Shown: positions 7,523-13,251 of the stretch, piece after piece
How positions within the stretch are numbered: the stretch's first letter is position 1
Layout of the letters: each line of letters begins with the position of its first letter
DNA from: Chloroflexota bacterium
GTDB taxonomy: Bacteria > Chloroflexota > Dormibacteria > CF-121
DNA length: 13,251 nucleotides
Direction of reading: 5' to 3'
Assembly: GCA_005880605.1 (NCBI GenBank)
Contig: VBIS01000017.1
Coordinates: 1 to 13,251, forward strand
The notes under the pieces: generated by a model
Database searches by the model: none
Told to the model about the DNA's origin: nothing
Seen by the model: the letters and a program-made list of their open reading frames with translations, nothing else
Position numbers and translations under genes: made by a program

Positions 7523-8544
7523 CCCGAGGTCCAGTAGTCATTCTCTTGTCGGCGATACTGGCCCTAGCCGGATGTACGTCAAGCACCCCGGTCGCGCACG
7601 ATCCAGGACGAGTCGTGCTGCCGGTCAAGCAGCTTCCCGTTCCAGGCCGCCTCTACGCCACAAAAGGTCGCGCTCTCTACCGCTTCTCGGGGACGCAGCT
7701 GACCCGGCTACGGTTCGCGTCTCGTGTGAAGGACCCGGCGGTGACCCCGTCCGGCGATCGGATTGCCCTCGCACAGCTCCAGGACCAGAGCTCGACCATC
7801 GTGGTGAGCGATCCGAACGGCCAGAACCGTCAGACCCTGACGCCGTCGTCCGCGGCCGAGGGTTCACTCTGGGCGTTCGCCCCCGGCTTCGACGGTGCGG
7901 GCCAGCGGATCGTCTATCTGACCGACCGCGGCAAGCAGCCCTCGAGTCCGCAGAACCTGCGGCCGAACGACCTCGGCCTATGGTCGTACGACCTGGCGAG
8001 CGGCCAATCGCGACGATTGGTGCAGCCCTTCGCCTACACCGGCGGCGACAGCGACCCAAGCTACCGTCCGGGCGTCAGCGATCAGCTCGTCTACACCACT
8101 TATCTTTATGGTGGCGCGCCGCCGGAGCCGGTCGCGCGGCTGACCTGGATGTCGTTAAGGACGGGCGCGACGGTCTACCTCTCACCGGATCTTGGCCGGA
8201 ATTTCGAACCTGCCCTCTCGCCCGACGGTCGCTACATCGCCTTTATCCGCGCCGGCGCGGGGAGCGACGACCTCTTTGTGATGCCACTGGCGCCCACCTA
8301 TACGCGCGAGCAGCGACCCTACCCGAGCGAAGCAGCGGTGCTGATCCAGTCGGGTGTGATTTCCCAGCCGGTCTGGTCGCCCGACGGGAGATCGATAGCT
8401 TTCCTGATGCTGACCAAGGGAAGCTTCGACCTGTTCATCCTGCCGATCACAACGGACATTGCGATCCACGGGGCCGGCGTCGCGCAAGCCGTGACGCACG
8501 GCAGCTTTCTCGATGCCGATTCCCGGCTTGCGTGGTCGTCCTGA
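7519..8544 (+). CDS. PD40/TolB-like beta-propeller lipoprotein
   Basis: This 342-residue protein begins at the ATG at 7519. It has a short n-region (MTRG), a hydrophobic core and the lipobox LALAGC (Cys19), so it is a predicted lipoprotein facing outwards. The mature part has PD40-type blades: DPAVTPSGDRIALAQL, LGLWSYDLASGQSRRL, FEPALSPDGRYIAFI with DDLFVMPL, and SQPVWSPDGRSIAFLM with FDLFILPI. The SPDG/IAF pattern is the TolB/WD40-like PD40 signature. Such propellers serve as binding scaffolds; the partner is unknown. In the raw sequence it is in frame with the preceding LCP gene, but a signal peptide with lipobox in the middle of a chain argues for a separate protein. With the frameshift corrected the two genes overlap by ATGA and are translationally coupled, suggesting a shared role in wall-polymer attachment. 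It ends 25 bp before the convergent sodN stop. Confidence 0.82.
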   Translation: MTRGPVVILLSAILALAGCTSSTPVAHDPGRVVLPVKQLPVPGRLYATKGRALYRFSGTQLTRLRFASRVKDPAVTPSGDRIALAQLQDQSSTIVVSDPNGQNRQTLTPSSAAEGSLWAFAPGFDGAGQRIVYLTDRGKQPSSPQNLRPNDLGLWSYDLASGQSRRLVQPFAYTGGDSDPSYRPGVSDQLVYTTYLYGGAPPEPVARLTWMSLRTGATVYLSPDLGRNFEPALSPDGRYIAFIRAGAGSDDLFVMPLAPTYTREQRPYPSEAAVLIQSGVISQPVWSPDGRSIAFLMLTKGSFDLFILPITTDIAIHGAGVAQAVTHGSFLDADSRLAWSS

Positions 8545-8569
8545 CGGGTCGGCGACGCTCCCAGCGGCG

Positions 8570-9016
8570 CTAGGCGCGAGTCGGGGTCGCCGCTGGCCGG
8601 GCGACGCGAGTCTCTTGCGGGCCGCCGGCCTTTTCCCAGATCTGGTCGACCTGGTCGATCAGATCCAGGAACTTCTGGGCATCGTTCAGGTCTACCGATG
8701 CCTTGACCTTTGAGCCCTGCGAGACGGCCTGCTTCAGGGTGTCCTTGAGTTGCGGGAACTTGGCGTCATGCTTCTCGGGCTTGTACCAGTCACTCCAGAG
8801 GACATCGAGATGATGCTTGGCCAGCTCCGCGCGCTCCTCTTTGATGATGATGGCCCGCTGCCGATAGACCTCGTCTTTCGAGTCGTTGTATTTCTTGATG
8901 ATGTTGTAGACGGACTCCGCCTCGATGCGCGCCTGCTCGGGGTCGTAGATTCCGCACGGCAGGTCGCAGTGGGCTTCCACGGTCCGGCTGGGGCGAATCC
9001 ATTCCATCAAATTCAT
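8570..9016 (-). CDS. sodN: Nickel superoxide dismutase precursor
   Basis: NiSOD disproportionates superoxide to O2 and H2O2 in the cytosol as a homohexamer of four-helix bundles. The nickel hook HCDLPCGIYDP is at residues 16-26; in the mature protein His1, Cys2 and Cys6 bind nickel and Tyr9 lines the active site. Residues 1-15 (MNLMEWIRPSRTVEA) are the propeptide that must be cleaved before His16; the protease gene sodX is divergent next door. The helical body follows (ARIEAESVYNIIKKYND, KEERAELAKHHLDVLWSDWYKP, DLNDAQKFLDLIDQVDQIW). The last about 17 residues are an Ala/Pro/Arg tail beyond the usual end near the DQIWEK segment. The 148-residue length is slightly longer than typical precursors. 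The start has a strong AGGAGG ten bases upstream, unlike the leaderless genes around it. Identification is very secure from the hook. Confidence 0.97.
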   Translation of the reverse strand: MNLMEWIRPSRTVEAHCDLPCGIYDPEQARIEAESVYNIIKKYNDSKDEVYRQRAIIIKEERAELAKHHLDVLWSDWYKPEKHDAKFPQLKDTLKQAVSQGSKVKASVDLNDAQKFLDLIDQVDQIWEKAGGPQETRVARPAATPTRA

Positions 9017-9026
9017 GGTGTCAATT

Positions 9027-9032
9027 CCTCCT
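9027..9032 (-). promoter_or_regulatory. Strong ribosome binding site of sodN
   Basis: Minus-strand AGGAGG, ten bases before the ATG at 9016. It shows that sodN has a transcript leader and efficient initiation, as expected for an abundant defence enzyme. Confidence 0.75.
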
Positions 9033-9034
9033 AC

Positions 9035-9040
9035 TAGGAT
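9035..9040 (+). promoter_or_regulatory. -10 element of leaderless promoter (sodX)
   Basis: TAGGAT is followed by exactly six bases and an in-frame CTG at 9047. It is the only TANNNT hexamer at this distance from a codon that can start sodX with its catalytic serine included. Its last base pairs lie within the sodN leader on the other strand. Confidence 0.5.
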
Positions 9041-9045
9041 GAACC

Positions 9046-9063
9046 ACTGATCCTGAAATCAGT
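9046..9063. promoter_or_regulatory. Inverted repeat between sodN and sodX (operator candidate)
   Basis: ACTGAT (9046-9051), six-base spacer, ATCAGT (9058-9063): a perfect 6-bp dyad. It covers the proposed sodX start and lies just downstream of the sodN -10 candidate, so a bound repressor could block both genes. No known Nur or Fur box is recognised in it. Confidence 0.35.
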
Positions 9064-9373
9064 CTACCCGCTGCGTGTAAATGGCGACAGCATGGCACCG
9101 CGATTACCTTCGGGTTCGCTGATCGTCGCGCGGCCCATCGATGAGGCGACGCGCTTGCAGATCGGGGACGTGGTCGTAGCCCGACGGCCCGATCGGCCCG
9201 ATCTGGAAATCGTCAAGCGGATCCAAGCGATCGACCCCGAAGGCGCGTTTTTCCTGGCGGGGGACAACCCTGCGTCCAGTACCGACTCGCGACAGTTTGG
9301 ACCGGTGATGCGCCGCCACATTCGGGCGCGCGTTGGCTGGCGCTACTGGCCCCTGCCGCCGATCCGGCCTTAA
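9047..9373 (+). CDS. sodX: NiSOD maturation protease SodX (S26 signal peptidase-like), non-ATG start
   Basis: SodX is an S26-family protease thought to remove the NiSOD propeptide; the divergent sodN confirms the role. From the proposed CTG start the protein has 108 residues: KSVYPLRVNGDSMAPRLPSG, with catalytic Ser15 in GDSMAP, then LQIGDVVVARR, the general-base Lys57 in EIVKRI, and the GDN / SSTDSRQFGPV box (about 73-87), ending VGWRYWPLPP. No transmembrane segment is present, as expected for a cytosolic substrate. The first ATG (9092) immediately follows the Ser codon, so an ATG start would give an inactive enzyme. The frame is open upstream to a TAG at 9035 with no ATG, GTG or TTG. CTG at 9047 is six bases after TAGGAT, and CTG at 9053 or 9071 are alternatives. 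The stop shares TTAA with the convergent gltX stop. Confidence 0.85.
   Translation: MILKSVYPLRVNGDSMAPRLPSGSLIVARPIDEATRLQIGDVVVARRPDRPDLEIVKRIQAIDPEGAFFLAGDNPASSTDSRQFGPVMRRHIRARVGWRYWPLPPIRP
9061..9066 (-). promoter_or_regulatory. Candidate -10 of sodN promoter
   Basis: Minus-strand TAGACT (TANNNT). Transcription from about 9054 would give a leader of about 38 nt containing AGGAGG. No convincing -35 is seen. Confidence 0.35.
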
Positions 9374-10806
9374 CCTGGCGCCGGTTCGCGAAGGCTCTGG
9401 CCGGCGCGATCCAGCCGACCAACGACCGTATCCTTGCCCAGCCGGCTGATCGATTCGATCAGCGGCGGCGTCACGGTGCGACCGGTGATGGCGACCCGCA
9501 ACGCCATGAAGAGATCCTTGGACGACCACCCGAGTCGCTCGGCCAGTCCACGCAGGGTTGTCTCGATCGACTCCGGCGTCCAGCTGGTCAGTGCCCGCAG
9601 TGTGGTCGCGGCCTCAGCGAGCGCCTGGGCGGTGGCGGCGGCGTCGCGCCCCTTGGGAACGAGCTGCTCGGGCCGGTAGCTGTCCGGGTTCTCGAAGAAG
9701 AAGCGCAGCATGTCGGGAGCCTCGTTCAAGGTGCGCAGGCGTTCCTGCACCAACGGCATGAGCGGTTTGAGCGAATCCACCGGCACCTGCGGCATGCGGG
9801 CCGCCAGCCGCGCCGCGAGCTCATCCGCCGTCAGCCGGCGGATGAACTGACCGTTCAACCAGTCCAACCGCTCCAGGTTGGCCATGGCGGGGCTGGCCTG
9901 AATCTTTTCGATGGAGAATTTCTCGATCAGCTGATCCATGGTGAGGATGTCTTCTTCGGTCCCCGGTGACCAGCCGAGGAAGGCGATGAAATTGTCGACC
10001 GCCTCGGGAAGATAGCCGGCCTCGCGATACTCGAGTACGTCTTTGGCGCCATGTCGCTTGGCCAGGGGCTTTTTGTCCGGACCGAGCACCAGGGGGAGGT
10101 GCGCAAAGGCCGGCGGCGGCCAGTTGAACGCCTGGAATAGCAGCAGATGCTTGGGCGCCGAGGGAAGCCATCCGTCGCCCCGGATGATGTGGCTAATCCG
10201 CATCTCGTGGTCGTCGACGGCGAAAGCCAGGTGATAGGTGGGGAAGCCGTCGGACTTCAGGAGGACGTGGTCGTCGAGTGTCTCGTTGCGAAAGGTCACC
10301 GTGCCCATCACCAGGTCTTGCAGGGTCGTCGTGCCTTCGAGCGGCATCGCCTGGCGTACGACGAAGCGCTCGCCGCCGGCCGCGCGGCGCTCTGACTCAT
10401 CCAACGGAATGGCACGGCAGCGACGGTCGTAGCGCTCGGGTTCGTGCCGGGCACGCTGCTCGGCCCGCATCTGCTCCAACCGTAGCGGCGTGCAGAAACA
10501 GCGGTAGGCGGCGCCGCTGGCGATCAAACCGGCGGCCGCCTTCTCGTAGATGCCCTTTCGTTCTGACTGGACCAGTGGGGTTTCGTCCCAGTTCATGCCC
10601 AGCCAGTGCAGGCCCTCCTCGATCTGCTCCTGACTGCCGGGCTTGAAGCGGGCCCGGTCGGTGTCCTCGATGCGCAGCAGGAACTGTCCCCCCTGGCCAC
10701 GGGCGAACAGGTAGTTGAAGAGCGCGGTCCGGGCTCCTCCCAGGTGCAAGGCCCCGGTCGGGCTCGGGGCGTAACGTACGCGGACGGTCGAATTCACCTG
10801 GGCCAT
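9370..10806 (-). CDS. gltX: Glutamyl-tRNA synthetase
   Basis: This 478-residue class I aminoacyl-tRNA synthetase charges tRNA-Glu with glutamate, in the cytosol; length is normal. The HIGH-type motif is in YAPSPTGALHLGGARTALFN (HLGG at residues 21-24). LLRIEDTD (43-50) and GMNWDETP follow. A CFC...YDRRC zinc-knob pattern lies at Cys103, Cys105, Tyr126 and Cys130. Next are FPTYHLAFAVDDHEM and the ISHIIRGDGWLPSAPKH segment, and a KMSKS counterpart PLAKRHGA (247-254) that differs from the common KLSKR at its first and third positions. The C-terminal half (from about 290) is the helical anticodon-binding domain. With the sequence in hand it cannot be decided whether it is discriminating or also charges tRNA-Gln. 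The start is supported by TACGAT-N6-ATG. It is convergent with sodX (stops overlap) and divergent from the papain-like gene, 26 bp away. Confidence 0.97.
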   Translation of the reverse strand: MAQVNSTVRVRYAPSPTGALHLGGARTALFNYLFARGQGGQFLLRIEDTDRARFKPGSQEQIEEGLHWLGMNWDETPLVQSERKGIYEKAAAGLIASGAAYRCFCTPLRLEQMRAEQRARHEPERYDRRCRAIPLDESERRAAGGERFVVRQAMPLEGTTTLQDLVMGTVTFRNETLDDHVLLKSDGFPTYHLAFAVDDHEMRISHIIRGDGWLPSAPKHLLLFQAFNWPPPAFAHLPLVLGPDKKPLAKRHGAKDVLEYREAGYLPEAVDNFIAFLGWSPGTEEDILTMDQLIEKFSIEKIQASPAMANLERLDWLNGQFIRRLTADELAARLAARMPQVPVDSLKPLMPLVQERLRTLNEAPDMLRFFFENPDSYRPEQLVPKGRDAAATAQALAEAATTLRALTSWTPESIETTLRGLAERLGWSSKDLFMALRVAITGRTVTPPLIESISRLGKDTVVGRLDRAGQSLREPAPG

Positions 10807-10812
10807 TCGACC

Positions 10813-10818
10813 ATCGTA
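10813..10818 (-). promoter_or_regulatory. -10 element of leaderless promoter (gltX)
   Basis: Minus-strand TACGAT is followed by exactly six bases and the ATG at 10806. It is one of the clearest members of the TANNNT-N6-start series. Confidence 0.6.
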
Positions 10819-10832
10819 CTCAGCGGGAAATC

Positions 10833-11603
10833 GTGGCTTCCTCCGTCACACCCTCGATGCCTCGATACGCGCTCGGCTGCATCAAGGACCCCTACGACCA
10901 CCGGGACTACAGCATCACGCCCTTCCTGAAGGCGACCTCGCTCGCCGAGCAAGTTGACCACTCACCCTTGCTGCCGCCGGTCTTCGACCAGGGTCCGGCG
11001 GGGACCTGCGTCGCTTGCGCGACGGCCTATTACGACAAGACCTTCCAGAAAGGACTCGAGCATCACTGGACGCTTGCGGATCCGCATCACCAGTTCTCGC
11101 CGCTCTACATCTATAGCCAGCGGCGCAAGCAACCCGCCGATGAAGGGATGACGATTCGCGAGGCGATGAAGATCATCCAGGAACAGGGCGTTTGCAGCCT
11201 CGACTGCATGCCCTACAACGTTCAGCGCATCAACGTGCCGCCGACGCCGGAGCAACGTAAGGCGGCCACGCCGTATCGTGCCAAGAGCTACGCCCGGCTC
11301 AACAGCGTCATCGAGATGGAGGCGTACCTGATGACCAACTGCTTCGTCGCCGGCGTCATGGTGCACGAACGGTTCATGGATGCCCCCGGCGGCATCATCC
11401 CGATGCCCGAGCCCGGTTGCCAGTACCTTGGCGGCCACGCCATCTGCATCGTCGGCTTCGACCGGCGGAATCGCATCTTCAAGTTCGCCAACAGCTGGGG
11501 CACCCAGTGGGGCGACCATGGCTTCGGCCACATCGGTTACACCACGTTGCAGGCACTCCTGATGGATGCCTGGGGCATGGTCGACGCGCCCGAACGCGGC
11601 TAG
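10833..11603 (+). CDS. Papain-like (C1 family) cysteine protease, no signal peptide
   Basis: This 256-residue protein has the full papain catalytic set in order: oxyanion Gln53 and nucleophile Cys59 in FDQGPAGTCVACATA, His202 in GGHAICIVGFD, and Asn220 in FKFANSWGTQWGDHGFGHI. The last motif is the hallmark NSWG. In place of the classical CGSCWAF the site reads GTCVACA, a variant seen in prokaryotic C1 proteins. No propeptide, signal peptide or membrane segment is apparent; the chain starts with a short GTG-initiated leader and RYALGCIKDPYDHRDY, the DxRD-type N-terminal motif common in bacterial papain-like proteins. It is therefore probably cytosolic or exported by another route. Eight cysteines are spread along the chain. 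The GTG at 10833 and ATG at 10857 are both possible starts; neither has a clear RBS or TANNNT hexamer. No inhibitor gene is adjacent. Its stop is three bases from the convergent propeller gene stop. Confidence 0.9.
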   Translation: MASSVTPSMPRYALGCIKDPYDHRDYSITPFLKATSLAEQVDHSPLLPPVFDQGPAGTCVACATAYYDKTFQKGLEHHWTLADPHHQFSPLYIYSQRRKQPADEGMTIREAMKIIQEQGVCSLDCMPYNVQRINVPPTPEQRKAATPYRAKSYARLNSVIEMEAYLMTNCFVAGVMVHERFMDAPGGIIPMPEPGCQYLGGHAICIVGFDRRNRIFKFANSWGTQWGDHGFGHIGYTTLQALLMDAWGMVDAPERG

Positions 11604-11606
11604 TGC

Positions 11607-12481
11607 CTAGGGGTCGTGGTATTTGGCGACGATGCCGGACCGTGCTGCTGCAACCCAGACGGTGTCGGTGACGGAATCGGCCGCAATCGTCGCGGCTTGC
11701 TTTCCGGTTCCCACGACGCCCACGGGCTTCAGGTTGACCGTGTCGATGACCGTCACGTTGTTGCTTCCGGCGTTCGCGACATAGACATGATGCAGATGGG
11801 AGTTGAAGGCGACCTGGTCGGGGGAGTGGTCGACATCAATCGTCCCCAGGCACCTGTCGACCAGAACGTCGATCACCGAGACTTCGTTAGCGGTGTGCGG
11901 GATCGAATTCGCGACGAATAGACGCTGCTGATCCGGGTCGAAGGCCACACCGGTGGGGGACTTGATATCGCAGCCCTTATAGGTCTTCACGACGGATCGG
12001 GTCACGGGATCGATCAACAGGACTTCGTCCTTGTCGTTGATGGCCTGAAACACCTGCCCTTGCTTGTCGATCGCCCTCAACTCGGGCTTCCCCGGGAGTG
12101 GCATTTTGCCGGTTTCCTTGCGCGTCTTTTCATCGATGACGCCCAGGACCTTGCTGTCGAGACTCACGAGGACCAGGCCGTAAACCGGGTCGTAGTCGAT
12201 CGCATCCGCAGAGGTACCCATCTTGATGTTGTCAAGAACCTTGAGGAGTTTGAATCGATGATCTCAAGGGTGTTGGCGCTGCCGTGGGGGACATAGAGAC
12301 GGCCGGCACCCGAGTCCAGGGTGAGCAGATCGATGGCCGGCGAGCCGACGTCCTTAGGAAGCTGGATGTTCCTTTGGAACGTGAGGGGCACGTTGAGCGG
12401 TTCCGCCGAACAGGCCGCCAGGACGGCCAGCATGGCCAGCGGGGCAAGGAGGAACCTGATCCTGAGGATGGCCGAAATCAT
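11607..12481 (-). pseudogene. YVTN/NHL-type beta-propeller lipoprotein, split by a frameshift
   Basis: Two frames encode consecutive parts of one protein. The N-terminal part, from ATG 12481, has a signal peptide with lipobox LAAC (Cys24; hydrophobic core LLAPLAMLAVLAA) and the first blade, DLLTLDSGAGRLYVPHGSANTLEIIDSN. The C-terminal part continues in the frame that ends at 11607: KVLDNIKMGTSADAIDYDPVYG, SPTGVAFDPDQQRLFVANS, SPDQVAFNSHLHHVYVANAGSNNVTVIDT, with YVTN-like VYVANxGSNNVTVID repeats. Restoring one base near 12247 joins them as IIDSN-LLKVLDNIK, giving about 290 residues. Such propellers bind ligands or proteins outside the membrane; the target is unknown. The break may be a real pseudogenising deletion or an assembly error. 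If separately translated, the C-terminal frame could start at ATG 12221. A GTG at 12559, five bases after TACGAT, is an alternative N-terminal start adding 26 residues. Confidence 0.78.
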
Positions 12482-12564
12482 AAAGGATGAGCCCCAGGCT
12501 GCGGAGGGGTCACTCCCTGCGATGCTGCCACCGCTGCTGTCAGCTTTTGTGTCTGCCACTTGAC

Positions 12565-12570
12565 ATCGTA
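12565..12570 (-). promoter_or_regulatory. Candidate -10 of the propeller lipoprotein gene
   Basis: Minus-strand TACGAT. It either drives a leaderless message from the GTG at 12559 (five-base gap) or one with a leader of about 77 nt to the ATG at 12481. Confidence 0.35.
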
Positions 12571-12618
12571 CTCGGGCAGCGCCTACTGTTAGGACTAAGT
12601 TCACAACTCGACGGATCG

Positions 12619-12649
12619 TTGCCGCCGTTAACTCACAGTTACATAACGG
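12619..12649 (+). promoter_or_regulatory. Candidate promoter with GTTA repeats and dyad
   Basis: TTGCCG (12619-12624) and CATAAC (12642-12647) are 17 bp apart and match four of six bases each. The same stretch holds a dyad CCGTTA (12625-12630) / TAACGG (12644-12649) and two GTTA copies 11 bp apart (12627, 12638), the helical phasing often bound by response regulators. The rest of the 12482-12683 gap shows nothing else recognised. Confidence 0.4.
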
Positions 12650-12683
12650 GGAGAAACCGGGAAACGCTGGAGGGAAACAGAGA

Positions 12684-13251
12684 GTGACTACCGATGACAC
12701 GTTTTTGCGTGCCGCGAAGTACGAAACCGACGACGAAAACGACGTCCTAATTTCCAGGTCGACCTGGTCGCTCAAATTATCCGGCCTGATCGCCGGTGTC
12801 TTGCTGGTCATCGGACGTTCCGCCAGCTACGGCAACATCACCTGGTCTCCCGCGTACCACCAGGCAAGCACGCCCTTGATGGTTATTGTCTCGAGCAAAG
12901 CCCCGACGAACCCAGTCCCAACAATCCCTAAAACCGCCCCTTCGGCAGATCCGGCAGCGATCAGCAAGCGGAGTGCGGCCTCGGAAGTCATCACGTTCTC
13001 CCCGGGGAAGACCGCTTGGAACGGGCCAAGCGATGACGGCGACGCAAACGGAAGCTCGGCCAGCGCTGGTGACAGCCACCAGACGACCACCTCCGCGCAG
13101 GCATCGGCAGACTCGGCGAACGGCAGCGGTGACACGGGGGCCACTCCGCCGCCGGACACGACAGCGGTAGAGACGGGCACGGAGACCAGCAACGACGCCA
13201 CCGGGGCGAGCCCGGCCAGCGTGCATACCGGGGTCGAGACCACCACCGAGT
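12684..13251 (+). CDS. Membrane-anchored Ser/Thr/Ala/Gly-rich surface protein (3'-partial)
   Basis: A frame opens at GTG 12684 (MTTDDTFLRAAKYETDDEND) and stays open for 189 codons to the window edge. GGAGGG (12669-12674) nine bases upstream fixes the start. An acidic cytoplasmic-type N-terminus of about 27 residues is followed by a hydrophobic segment (LKLSGLIAGVLLVIG, about 30-44). A short ordered-looking stretch (SYGNITWSPAYHQASTPLMVIVSS) precedes a long low-complexity region, from about residue 70, dominated by Ser, Thr, Ala, Gly, Asp and Pro with almost no hydrophobic residues. This is the composition of a mucin-like or wall-spanning stalk, so a surface protein with a C-terminal domain beyond the window is likely. 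No family is recognised. Minus-strand ORFs over it are shadows: this frame has the RBS and a membrane-stalk logic. Confidence 0.72.
   Translation, partial: MTTDDTFLRAAKYETDDENDVLISRSTWSLKLSGLIAGVLLVIGRSASYGNITWSPAYHQASTPLMVIVSSKAPTNPVPTIPKTAPSADPAAISKRSAASEVITFSPGKTAWNGPSDDGDANGSSASAGDSHQTTTSAQASADSANGSGDTGATPPPDTTAVETGTETSNDATGASPASVHTGVETTTE

Noticed and set aside
8542..8572. Search for a terminator between the converging lipoprotein and sodN genes
   Set aside because: Only short GC-rich partial dyads are present in the 25-bp gap, with no T-run.
7500..8573. Plus-strand 357-codon ORF overlapping the propeller lipoprotein
   Set aside because: Arg/Pro/Ser-rich shifted frame; the PD40 SPDG repeats and lipobox are in the other frame.
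12777..13246. Minus-strand ORFs of 139-149 codons at the right edge
   Set aside because: The plus-strand frame from GTG 12684 has an RBS and a membrane-stalk architecture; the minus ORFs have no start signals or motifs.

Overview
The window is GC-rich, compact bacterial chromosome. Genes lie on both strands with short gaps, several convergent pairs overlap or nearly touch, and no phage, IS, CRISPR or RNA gene was seen. The content is a Flp-type pilin, an LCP-family envelope enzyme, a nickel superoxide dismutase with its maturation protease, a discrete GluRS, and a series of TANNNT -10 hexamers placed exactly six bases before start codons (leaderless transcription). Together these suggest a soil-type member of the Actinomycetota / Chloroflexota / Dormibacterota part of the tree. 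The phylum cannot be fixed from this sequence.

Left part (1-2031): the 3' part of a short-chain dehydrogenase (cut by the window edge); a small single-pass membrane protein with a near-consensus sigma-70 promoter, strong RBS and perfect hairpin terminator; an orphan Flp/Fap pilin; and mobA (molybdenum cofactor guanylyltransferase), whose end overlaps yyaL. Centre-left (2006-6433): yyaL (DUF255 thioredoxin-like protein, minus strand), a Pro-rich membrane-anchored protein, a PfkB-fold protein whose GAGD catalytic motif is lost, a small secreted-looking ORF, a dCMP-deaminase-type zinc deaminase, and a small four-cysteine zinc-ribbon protein.

Centre-right (6619-9373): an LCP transferase and a PD40 beta-propeller lipoprotein appear as one continuous 641-codon frame, but the sequence indicates two genes joined by a one-base frameshift. 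Next come sodN and sodX, divergently arranged. The first ATG of sodX lies just after the codon for the catalytic serine; the real start is probably a leaderless CTG upstream. Right part (9370-13251): gltX, a papain-like cysteine protease without signal peptide, a YVTN-type beta-propeller lipoprotein broken by a frameshift, and the 5' part of a Ser/Thr/Ala/Gly-rich membrane-anchored protein that runs off the right edge.

There is no single operon theme. Several genes serve the envelope or cell surface (pilin, LCP, two propeller lipoproteins, Pro- or Thr/Ser-rich anchored proteins). The rest are housekeeping or stress genes (mobA, gltX, deaminase, sodN/sodX). The clearest system-level signals are the uniform leaderless promoter architecture and the sodN/sodX divergent unit with its non-ATG start. 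Two frameshifted genes in 13 kb also make assembly error a live explanation for part of what is seen.
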